A stretch of DNA of 34,621 bases. It comes from GWB1-38-13 sp964488535. GTDB taxonomy: Bacteria > Patescibacteriota > Microgenomatia > UBA8517. Position numbers and translations under genes: made by a program. Below, piece by piece: positions 22,999 through 29,494 of this stretch. The notes beneath the pieces are model-generated. The model was given only the letters and a program-made list of their open reading frames with translations, was not told the origin of the DNA and did not search any database. Within the stretch, counting starts at the first letter, position 1, and each line of letters opens with the position of its first letter. The stretch covers positions 1 through 34,621 of the forward strand of contig CAZAUT010000018.1 in the NCBI GenBank assembly GCA_964488535.1. Reading direction: 5' to 3'.

Positions 22999-23682
22999 TT
23001 ACTCATCCAGCGTCATTTTGCCGAGGATTTCTTCAGGCGGGGTTTTATATCCTTCCACAAACTTTTTATACGAATTGAATTTCTTAAACTCCGGTGCGAC
23101 TTTGTTATCAAAATAATTCAGGATGGTATCGGTTTTCACCCACTCACTATTTCGCAGGTGCAGATAATCCCCATAAGATGTATACGCGCGTGTCAAATCC
23201 TTGTAGTTCTTTTGAGGATTGAGATGAATATACCGCGACAGATGCAACAGATAATCATCATCCAGTATTTGCACTGCCTTAAAAATATTTTGAAATAAAC
23301 TTCCGACTCTGTTGTATCTTTTGTTAAAATACATAGAATACCTCGTGGCTAGAGATCTCATAAATTCAGTAATTACAAATGGTTCTGTCTGTTTAATTAG
23401 GAGATGAAAGTGATTGGGCATTAGGCAGAACGCTAGAAGATGCAACTTTTGATATAAATTCTTCGGTTGGTGTGGTACACCTTGAAAGGAACAACCCTTC
23501 AAGGTAAATGTTTTCTTCAATAAATCTGGGTCCACTGGTTCAGATAGAGCCTCTTTGAGAAAACTCAAGAATGTCAAATAATCACCCTTTTCCTTGAATA
23601 TTCTCCTTTTTCCAACTCCTCTGTTGTAAATATGATAATAACCGTCTTGACAGTAAACCTTAATAATATTTCGTGGTGGCAT
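22999..23682 (-). CDS. REP-associated tyrosine transposase (Y1_Tnp/IS200-like)
   Basis: Taking the ATG at 23682 the protein has 227 residues, MPPRN... An open frame continues upstream to 23928, but that extension runs through the hairpin and the divergent SDR gene and has no family features. GYYHIYNRG (14-22) is the usual N-terminal strand, MPNHFHLLIK (88-97) carries the HUH metal-binding pair H91 and H93, and the candidate nucleophile is a Tyr in DDDYLL or RYIHLNP. These enzymes nick single-stranded REP hairpins. Residues 60-68, TLKGCSFQG, are encoded by a copy of the same hairpin (23479-23505), which lengthens the segment before the HUH motif. Whether the enzyme is still active is not known. 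Confidence 0.87.
   Translation of the reverse strand: MPPRNIIKVYCQDGYYHIYNRGVGKRRIFKEKGDYLTFLSFLKEALSEPVDPDLLKKTFTLKGCSFQGVPHQPKNLYQKLHLLAFCLMPNHFHLLIKQTEPFVITEFMRSLATRYSMYFNKRYNRVGSLFQNIFKAVQILDDDYLLHLSRYIHLNPQKNYKDLTRAYTSYGDYLHLRNSEWVKTDTILNYFDNKVAPEFKKFNSYKKFVEGYKTPPEEILGKMTLDE
23479..23505. repeat. REP-like hairpin inside the RAYT coding sequence
   Basis: ACCTTGAAAGG (23479-23489), loop AACAA, CCCTTCAAGGT (23495-23505), one mismatch in the stem. The loop and most of both arms equal the hairpin upstream of the gene at 23694-23724. Confidence 0.8.
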
Positions 23683-23693
23683 ATGTATTAACG

Positions 23694-23724
23694 ATACCTT
23701 GAAGGGAACAACCCTGCAAGGTAT
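23694..23724. repeat. REP-like hairpin 5' of the RAYT gene
   Basis: ATACCTTGAAGGG (23694-23706), loop AACAA, CCCTGCAAGGTAT (23712-23724), a 13-bp stem with one mismatch. It lies between the divergent RAYT and SDR starts. Confidence 0.8.
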
Positions 23725-23744
23725 AAAAACGGATTGAGTTTTGG

Positions 23745-23750
23745 TACACT
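23745..23750 (+). promoter_or_regulatory. Possible -10 box (TACACT), leaderless start
   Basis: TACACT ends 7 bases before ATG 23758 (and 4 before ATG 23755). It supports an ATG start over the upstream TTG at 23734, which would lie before the box. No clear -35 box. Confidence 0.3.
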
Positions 23751-23757
23751 TTGTATG

Positions 23758-24504
23758 ATGGATATCAAGGGAAAGACGGTATGTGTGATTGGGGCGACGG
23801 GGGGAATTGGGAGGGAGGTCTCTTTGGCTTTTGCAAAGCGTGGGGCAAATATGCTGCTTGTTGCCCGTAAAATGGACTCTCTTGATGTACTGGAAAAAGA
23901 ATTGATACCTTGTAAAGTGAAGATCCACAAATACACATGCGATGTTACAGATCCGAAATCGATCGAATCACTGGCCCGAAAAATCACCAAAGACCATAAA
24001 AACATTGAAGTTCTTCTTCACCTTGCCGGGATAGGGGTTTATAAAAATCTACCGGATATAAGTTACGATGAATGGAAATCGTCTATGGATATTAATGTCA
24101 CCTCGGCTTTTTATATTTTTCAGAAACTGCTACCACTTTTAACCAAATCGGAAAAAGCTTACGTTATCGCAAGCGGTTCTGGAATGGGTAAAGTGGCTTT
24201 GTCAGGAAGAGCGGCTTATTGTACGAGCAAGTTTGCATTAAGGGGACTTATGCAGTCGCTTTCCAAAGAGTATAGAAAGACCAATATACATTTTGTCCAT
24301 CTGACTTTGGGTAGCGTTTTAACATCATTCGGACCGCTTTCACTTTCGCATAAGAAACGAAAGCATAAAGAAGGAAAGGGTTATCTTGAACCGGATTGGT
24401 TGGCAAATCATGTTGCGACAAAGGTTGAGCATGACACACTGGAGGACGAAACGCCTATCTACCCCCGCCATTACTTCTCCGAGAGCAAAAAAGACATAAG
24501 ATAA
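23758..24504 (+). CDS. Short-chain dehydrogenase/reductase (SDR) family
   Basis: A 248-residue classical-type SDR when started at the second of two adjacent ATG codons (23755 or 23758). The nucleotide-binding motif GATGGIG (12-18) follows strand one, CDVTDP binds the adenine side, LHLAGIGVY stands for the usual NNAG segment, and the catalytic residues are a Ser in SGSG (139-141), Y154 and K158 in YCTSK. Such enzymes reduce carbonyls or oxidise alcohols with NAD(P)H; the substrate is not predictable. The N-terminus lies just beyond the hairpin of the divergent RAYT gene. The gene is probably expressed on its own, since a 119-base gap with repeats follows. Confidence 0.86.
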   Translation: MDIKGKTVCVIGATGGIGREVSLAFAKRGANMLLVARKMDSLDVLEKELIPCKVKIHKYTCDVTDPKSIESLARKITKDHKNIEVLLHLAGIGVYKNLPDISYDEWKSSMDINVTSAFYIFQKLLPLLTKSEKAYVIASGSGMGKVALSGRAAYCTSKFALRGLMQSLSKEYRKTNIHFVHLTLGSVLTSFGPLSLSHKKRKHKEGKGYLEPDWLANHVATKVEHDTLEDETPIYPRHYFSESKKDIR

Positions 24505-24515
24505 GTTTTATATAG

Positions 24516-24535
24516 ATTCCCGTTTGCACGGGAAT
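24516..24535. repeat. Hairpin repeat (ATTCCCGT-ACGGGAAT)
   Basis: ATTCCCGT (24516-24523), loop TTGC, ACGGGAAT (24528-24535), followed by GACGA. This is a widespread intergenic palindrome form in bacteria. With no T run it is a weak terminator candidate for the SDR gene. Confidence 0.7.
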
Positions 24536-24585
24536 GACGACGTGCAATAGTGTGCCGCTTGGTTCATTTTCCATACCCGCATAAT

Positions 24586-24606
24586 TCGTATCCCATACCC
24601 CGTAAT
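24586..24606 (+). repeat. Intergenic heptad tract (TCGTATC/CCATACC)
   Basis: Three 7-mers: TCGTATC, CCATACC, CCGTAAT. They resemble the CGTATCC tract inside the GT-C gene at 11642-11676. Confidence 0.5.
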
Positions 24607-24611
24607 CGTGG

Positions 24612-24617
24612 TAAAAT
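24612..24617 (+). promoter_or_regulatory. Probable -10 box (TAAAAT), leaderless start
   Basis: TAAAAT lies 6 bases before the ATG at 24624. There is no Shine-Dalgarno sequence between them. The spacing matches the boxes at 5273 and 18506. Confidence 0.45.
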
Positions 24618-24623
24618 ACAATC

Positions 24624-25739
24624 ATGAGGGTGGCGATTGATAGCGGTCCTTTGACAGGTGGTCATTCCGTCCGCGGGGTGGGTGTGTCGGTGAAGGGACT
24701 GATTGGGGCACTTCAGAAATATAACAGGGATAAAGATATCAAGATTAGCCCTCTCGATTTTACAACCGCCGACTTAAGCGGTTTTGACATTCTTCACCAT
24801 ACATCATTCAATCCGTATTTTTTAAACTATCCGCGATTGAGTAGCGTTAAAGCAAAAACAATTATTACAATACACGATCTTATTCCTGTTATCTACAAAA
24901 GCCATTACCCCCCCGGAATAAAGGGAAACCTCAGGTGGTATATGAATAAGTTTTTAGTAAACCGAGCCGATAAAATAATTACAGTATCCGAAACATCGAA
25001 GAAGGACATCGTGCGTCTCCTCGGAGTTGATTCGGAAAAAATTAATGTAATTTATTGGGGTATAGACGCATGTTATTCAACCGTTGCAAATGATGAAGAC
25101 GGGGTTGATGTCAGAAGATTGTATAGATTGCCAAAAAAGTTTATTTTGTATGTCGGGGATGTAAATTACAACAAGAATCTTGCAACATTGATTGAGGCAT
25201 GCAGTATTATAAATACACCTTTAGTAATTGTCGGCAAGCAAGCCGGAAATTTGGACGAGTTGGTGGAGAGTTGGAAAAATATGAAAGGTCCGAAAGACCT
25301 TGTAAGGTCACTGCTGGGAAAATCACATCCCGAACTTGCCCACTTTGAAAAACTTAAATCTTCAATTTTGAAAAACAATGTCATCACAACGGGCTATGTT
25401 CCGACGACCGATTTGGTAAAAATATTTCGACTTGCAACTGTATATTGCCAGCCGTCCCTTTACGAAGGTTTCGGAATTCCTGTATTGGAAGCGTTCGCAT
25501 CGGAAGTACCCGTTGTCTTATCTAAAACGCAAGCATTGACCGAAATTGCAGGAGGGGCAGCGATCACAGCCCACCCATATAACCCTAAAGATTTTGCGGA
25601 CAAAATATCGTCATTAATGGGCGATTCATCCATGAGATTGCACTACATCCGTGCGGGTGCAACAAGGGTAAAAGAGTTCTCCTGGCAGAAGACGGTGGTG
25701 AAGACGGTGGAAGTGTACAGAAGGGTGTATGGTATATAG
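24624..25739 (+). CDS. GT4 family glycosyltransferase (GT-B fold), copy 1
   Basis: A 371-residue GT-B enzyme. The N-terminal domain starts MRVAIDSGPLTGG and contains TIHDLIPVIY; the linker IITVSETSKKDI is typical. The C-terminal domain carries VGDVNYNKN and the E-x7-E donor-binding motif in YEGFGIPVLEAFAS (about 280-288). GT4 enzymes are retaining transferases that use NDP-sugars on the cytoplasmic side, often adding mannose or related hexoses to lipid-linked oligosaccharides. It follows a repeat-rich gap and a probable leaderless promoter. It is separated from the next gene by 189 bases of 7-bp repeats, so it may be a single-gene unit. Confidence 0.9.
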   Translation: MRVAIDSGPLTGGHSVRGVGVSVKGLIGALQKYNRDKDIKISPLDFTTADLSGFDILHHTSFNPYFLNYPRLSSVKAKTIITIHDLIPVIYKSHYPPGIKGNLRWYMNKFLVNRADKIITVSETSKKDIVRLLGVDSEKINVIYWGIDACYSTVANDEDGVDVRRLYRLPKKFILYVGDVNYNKNLATLIEACSIINTPLVIVGKQAGNLDELVESWKNMKGPKDLVRSLLGKSHPELAHFEKLKSSILKNNVITTGYVPTTDLVKIFRLATVYCQPSLYEGFGIPVLEAFASEVPVVLSKTQALTEIAGGAAITAHPYNPKDFADKISSLMGDSSMRLHYIRAGATRVKEFSWQKTVVKTVEVYRRVYGI

Positions 25740-25779
25740 TAGAGAGTATATAGGGAGGAAAATAACTTATTGACTCTAT

Positions 25780-25928
25780 AAATATATTTTCTATTTCTTA
25801 ATTTTCTATTTACGATTTATTTTACTATTGAACAATTGATAAATTGAGAATTCAATAGAAGATTGAAAATTGACAAATAGACAATTGTATCTTTGGGATT
25901 TGTTTAGAAATTAGATTAATTAGAAATT
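25780..25928 (+). repeat. Intergenic heptad tract, long and degenerate
   Basis: Most of the 189-base gap before the PIG-V-like gene can be parsed into 7-mers: TTTTCTA-like words at first, then ATTGAAA, ATTGACA, AATAGAC, AATTGTA, and TTAGAAA, TTAGATT, AATTAGA just before the ATG. I see no RNA gene, clear promoter or terminator in it. Confidence 0.55.
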
Positions 25929-27143
25929 ATGGCGGTTATGTCAAAAAGTGAACTTCAGAATTTAATATTAATTTTCATCGTCTGGAAACTGGTAATACTA
26001 CTTTTTTCTAACTTGAGTCAATTGATCCTTTGCCTTCAAACCGATTTTTTGGGTGGGGGGTTTATGCAGTATTATCGCCATCCAAACTTCTGGGGATTAA
26101 TAAATTTCGACGGAGAACATTATTTGTCCCTGGCACACGACGGATACCTTCCGCTGACATATTTTTATTTTCCTTTTTACCCAATATTGGTTAGAAATTT
26201 TTCTACTGTTATCGGTGGAAGTTTTTTCTTTTATGCGTTATCGGGTCTTATAATATCAAATTTATTTTTCTTATTAGCCCTGGTAGGGATTTACAGATTA
26301 GCTATTTACTTTTACAACAACAAAACAGCTTTTATGGCAATAATATTACTTTTATGTTTTCCTACATCCTTTTTTTTGGGATCTTTTTATAACGACTCGC
26401 TCTTTCTAGCTTTAGCCGTTTGGAGTTTTTACTTCGCAATCAAGAGAAATTGGTTGCCTGTAATAATTCTCGCCGGGTTTGCAAGCGCGACTAGAGTTTT
26501 AGGAATTGCCTTGGGGATTGGAATTGCAATTGAGTATTTGTTTAGTGAATTACAGCTTAATCAACCTTTACCTTTAAGGGGAAACCCCCCAAATAATATT
26601 TTGGGGTCGGTGACCTTCAAGGGTTTAGTAAAGAGTATATTAATAGGAGTGTTTTCAATGTCGGGAATGTTGGTTTATATGTTATATCTTCATAAAAAAA
26701 CCGGAAACGCCTTGGAGTTTTTTACCAATGTTTCGATCTTTGGAGAACAAAGATCGGCAGCTTTTATCTCTCTTCCTCAAGTACTATACCGCTACTTTTT
26801 TAAGATACTGCCAAATGTTGATTACGGTTACTTTCCTGCGGTTTTTACGACTTATTTGGAGATAGTTGTTGCAATTCTGGCCATATTATTAATTACGATC
26901 ATGTTTTTCAAATTACGTGCAAGTTTATTTATTTATTCTTTCCTTGCATTTATAATTCCTACCTTTTCCGGAAGTTTTTCCTCAATGCCAAGATATGTGC
27001 TGGCAATTTTCCCGATATTCATACTGGCAGGACAATACTTATCTTCCAAAAGTAAACCTATCCGCCTAACAATATTTTCGCTACTATTAATAAGCACTTT
27101 TTTCGCAGTGTCGTTGTTTATGAGAGGATACTTTGTAGGATAA
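25929..27143 (+). CDS. PIG-V-like GT-C mannosyltransferase
   Basis: A 404-residue protein with about ten membrane helices. The first extracytoplasmic loop reads FDGEHYLSLAHDGY (60-73), followed by FPFYPILVR, the pattern of the PIG-V/Mannosyl_trans2 family, in which the acidic residue before HY is essential. Eukaryotic PIG-V adds the second mannose of GPI anchors from dolichol-phosphate mannose; bacterial relatives probably use polyprenyl-phosphate mannose. The segment NQPLPLRGNPPNNILGSVTF (about 215-234) is encoded by an imperfect palindrome with CCCCAAA and TTTGGGG arms, which may be an insertion. ATG 25938 is an alternative start. It stands apart from the flippase gene by 214 bases of repeats. 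Confidence 0.8.
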   Translation: MAVMSKSELQNLILIFIVWKLVILLFSNLSQLILCLQTDFLGGGFMQYYRHPNFWGLINFDGEHYLSLAHDGYLPLTYFYFPFYPILVRNFSTVIGGSFFFYALSGLIISNLFFLLALVGIYRLAIYFYNNKTAFMAIILLLCFPTSFFLGSFYNDSLFLALAVWSFYFAIKRNWLPVIILAGFASATRVLGIALGIGIAIEYLFSELQLNQPLPLRGNPPNNILGSVTFKGLVKSILIGVFSMSGMLVYMLYLHKKTGNALEFFTNVSIFGEQRSAAFISLPQVLYRYFFKILPNVDYGYFPAVFTTYLEIVVAILAILLITIMFFKLRASLFIYSFLAFIIPTFSGSFSSMPRYVLAIFPIFILAGQYLSSKSKPIRLTIFSLLLISTFFAVSLFMRGYFVG

Positions 27144-27345
27144 ATAATTAGCAATAAACATAAAACAATAAACAGAAATTAGTTAAAAGAAAATTGAAAA
27201 TTGTAATAGAAATTGGAAATTTAAAAAACCCCGCCAATCCTTATGAAAAAATTGAATTCTTAACACTAACATCAGAATATTAAAGATCTAAATATTGTGA
27301 TTTGAATATTGTGATTTGTTTAGAGTTTAGAAATTGGTAGTTAAA
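27144..27345 (+). repeat. Intergenic heptad tracts including a perfect 14-bp duplication
   Basis: The gap before the flippase starts with AATAAAC-type 7-mers, then GAAAATT repeats, and contains AATATTGTGATTTG twice in direct tandem (27291-27304, 27305-27318), each two heptads long. The middle (27225-27270) has no visible structure. No RNA gene or terminator is seen. Confidence 0.6.
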
Positions 27346-27357
27346 AATTAATGAGGT

Positions 27358-28695
27358 ATGAAACAAAAGCTACTTAACGCCGATATCAAGATGTTTAATT
27401 ACAATTTGTCTGCAGGTAAAGTCCTGTCTCATCCTCTGTTTTCCGGTAGTTTTTTTATGATTGTCGGTACGAACTTTGCCAACTTTATCGCATACGTTTA
27501 CCATCTTATTTTTGGACGGCTCTTGGGTCCTGCCCAATACGGGGAACTTGCTGCAACGATTTCTCTAATCGGACTTATTATGAGCGCGTTTTCATTTTTC
27601 GGAACAGTAATCATCAAATTTGTTTCTTCTGCGAAACAAGAGGAAGTTCCGGCGGTGTTGGGGTGGTTCAATGCCTGCGTCATAAAACTAGCCATTTTTG
27701 TTATGTTGCTGGTTTGGTTGGTGTCGCCTTTTATAGGCGACTATACTCATCTTCCTCGAAACATTACCGTTCTTTTTCCGCCTCTTTTATTCTTATCAAT
27801 AATTTCTCTTGTATATAAATCATTTTTGCAAGGAGTGATGAAATTCAGAGAAGTGGCTATACTTTCCAATGTCGAGCTTTTCGGACGGTTGCTGTTCGGT
27901 ATACTCTTTATTTACCTCGGGTTTGGAGTGTTCGGAGGAATATTGGGTATGCTTATTGCCGGTGTGTCAGGAGTAGCCTTAACGAAATATTTTCTTAAGG
28001 ACATCGGTTTTTCAAGACAAAAAATTGATAATTTTAATTGGAAAAAAATTACCGCATATGCATTACCTGTTTTTGTCGTATCTTTTTCTTTCACATCTCT
28101 TTTAACGTCCGATTTGATATTGGTCAAACATTTTTTCTCCTCTTATGAAGCAGGTATTTATGGGGCAGTTGCAAACCTTGGTAAGATCATATTTTACGGG
28201 ACGGCACCCATTGGAGCCGTAATGTTTCCGATCATTGCCAAAAAGAAAGCGAGGGGGGAGCGTTTTGTAAATATTTTTCTTATATCGGCCATCCTGACCG
28301 TCGCGCTTGGAGTGGTTGCTGTGGTTTTTTACTATCTTTTTCCAAAATTTACCGTTTCCCTTCTTTACGGTAACGGATTTTTAGAAGGATCAAAGTATTT
28401 GGTGATAATGGGGGTTTATTACATCTTTTATTCCTTGGCACAACTCATGTCGTCGTTCTTGCTTTCAATTGATATGACCAAGCCACTTATGACTCTGCCG
28501 GTTTTTGCCGTTACCCAGATCGTGGCAATTAACTTTTTTCATGGTTCGTTTTGGTGGGTGATACTTTCATCAATGGTAAGTATTTCTTTATTGTTGACTT
28601 ATCTTGGATTATACTTTGGGTATGAGAAAGGCAGAAAGCACCCTTCGGCAGGCTCAGGGCAGGCTCCTTCGGCATCGCTTAGGGCAGGCAAGTAA
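27358..28695 (+). CDS. Wzx-like flippase (polysaccharide biosynthesis / MATE-like)
   Basis: A 445-residue protein with about twelve to fourteen helices in the pattern of the MurJ/Wzx/MATE (MOP) superfamily. The helix one region MIVGTNFANFIAYVYHLIFGRLLGPAQYGELAA is typical of O-antigen flippases (RfbX type; residues roughly 34-66). These proteins move polyprenyl-diphosphate-linked glycans from the inner to the outer face. The C-terminus GRKHPSAGSGQAPSASLR (last 21 residues) is encoded by a palindromic repeat that also forms the N-terminus of the next gene, so the original stop has probably been lost. GAGGT lies directly before the ATG, too close to be an ideal ribosome site. Confidence 0.87.
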   Translation: MKQKLLNADIKMFNYNLSAGKVLSHPLFSGSFFMIVGTNFANFIAYVYHLIFGRLLGPAQYGELAATISLIGLIMSAFSFFGTVIIKFVSSAKQEEVPAVLGWFNACVIKLAIFVMLLVWLVSPFIGDYTHLPRNITVLFPPLLFLSIISLVYKSFLQGVMKFREVAILSNVELFGRLLFGILFIYLGFGVFGGILGMLIAGVSGVALTKYFLKDIGFSRQKIDNFNWKKITAYALPVFVVSFSFTSLLTSDLILVKHFFSSYEAGIYGAVANLGKIIFYGTAPIGAVMFPIIAKKKARGERFVNIFLISAILTVALGVVAVVFYYLFPKFTVSLLYGNGFLEGSKYLVIMGVYYIFYSLAQLMSSFLLSIDMTKPLMTLPVFAVTQIVAINFFHGSFWWVILSSMVSISLLLTYLGLYFGYEKGRKHPSAGSGQAPSASLRAGK

Positions 28696-29494
28696 GAAAA
28701 AGCTGGTTTCGGTGATAATTCCCGCCTATAAGGCAGAAAAGTTCATCGCTAAAAATTTGCTTCATATCAAAAACATTCTTGACCAAACAAGATACAGGTA
28801 CGAAATCATATGCGTCGTTGACGGACAAACAGACAACACCTTCAAAGAAGCACAAAAAATTGAACGGAAATTTCCCAAACAGATGAAAGTCGTCGGATAT
28901 TTGACCAATATGGGCAAAGGTCACGCTGTTCGTTACGGCATGGCACAGGCAAGGGGCGAGATTGTCGGGTTTATCGACGCAGGAGGAGATCTCAACCCCA
29001 ATGGCATTTCAATGCTTCTTGAACACTTCGAATGGTATAACGCCGATATTATGATTGGTTCCAAAAGACATCCCGCCTCAAAGGTAGAGTATCCGTGGCA
29101 GAGAAAAGTTTTTTCCATCACATATCAGATAATCGTCAAAATTCTTTTCGGACTTAATGTAAAAGACACACAGGTCGGTATCAAGTTTTTCAGGCGTGAG
29201 GTTTTGGAGAAAGTGTTGCCACGGCTTGTAGTTAAGGCATTTGCTTTTGATATAGAATTGCTGTCGGTGGCAAAATATTTGGGATATAAAAGGATATTTG
29301 AAGCCCCTGTTGAATTGTCAATGAAATTCGGAGACGGGGTCTCGATCGTTGCAAGTACAGGCTTTTTCAAGACTTCTTATGCAATGTTTTGGGATACGAT
29401 AGCCGTTTTTTACCGCCTGAATTTCCTGCGTTACTACGACGATAATAACAAAAAGAACTGGTATGCTCCAAAGTACCTTAAATTCAATGGTTAG
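28622..29494 (+). CDS. GT2 polyprenyl-phosphate sugar synthase-like (DPG/ALG5 type)
   Basis: A 290-residue GT2 enzyme from ATG 28622; a TTG at 28604 would add six residues. VSVIIPAYKAEKFIAKNL begins the GT-A domain, CVVDGQTDNTF binds nucleotide, FIDAGGDLNP stands where DPG/DPM synthases have DADxD, and GSKRHP plus DTQVGIKFFRREV match the ALG5/DPM1 group. Such enzymes make dolichyl- or polyprenyl-phosphate glucose or mannose, the donors that GT-C proteins use, which fits the many GT-C genes here. The first 20 or so residues are encoded by a repeat shared with the flippase end. It overlaps the next gene by 8 bases. The Gly-Gly in the DxD region is unusual and could alter metal binding. Confidence 0.82.
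   Translation: MRKAESTLRQAQGRLLRHRLGQASKKKLVSVIIPAYKAEKFIAKNLLHIKNILDQTRYRYEIICVVDGQTDNTFKEAQKIERKFPKQMKVVGYLTNMGKGHAVRYGMAQARGEIVGFIDAGGDLNPNGISMLLEHFEWYNADIMIGSKRHPASKVEYPWQRKVFSITYQIIVKILFGLNVKDTQVGIKFFRREVLEKVLPRLVVKAFAFDIELLSVAKYLGYKRIFEAPVELSMKFGDGVSIVASTGFFKTSYAMFWDTIAVFYRLNFLRYYDDNNKKNWYAPKYLKFNG
28641..28690 (+). repeat. Palindrome-type repeat in two overlapping genes
   Basis: CCCTTCGGCAGGCTCAGGGC, then GGCTCCTTCGGCATCGCTTA, then GGGCAGGC. It is read in one frame as the flippase C-terminus and in another as the GT2 N-terminus. It belongs with the repeats at 15515, 16686 and 18373. Confidence 0.8.

Larger units (their letters stand above)
22962..23724 (-). mobile_element. RAYT unit bounded by inverted 13-bp hairpin arms
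   Basis: The transposase gene lies between ATACCTTGCAGGG (22962-22974) and its exact reverse complement CCCTGCAAGGTAT (23712-23724). Each of these is one arm of a local hairpin: at the left end with a 3-5 base loop, at the right end with ATACCTTGAAGGG and loop AACAA. This is the usual arrangement of a REP-associated tyrosine transposase with its own REP hairpins, which does not normally move as a full transposon. The unit separates the metabolic cassette from the SDR gene. Confidence 0.75.

Noticed and set aside
23734..23757. TTG start of the SDR giving eight more residues
   Set aside because: Two ATG codons follow directly before the conserved strand, and a possible -10 box lies between the TTG and the ATG.
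22999..23928. Longer form of the RAYT protein with 82 extra N-terminal residues
   Set aside because: The extension runs through a REP hairpin and antisense through the SDR gene, and has no family features; ATG 23682 fits the family start.
27144..27357. tRNA or small RNA gene in the longest intergenic gap
   Set aside because: No cloverleaf arms or GC-rich stem are visible; the sequence is AT-rich heptad repeat.
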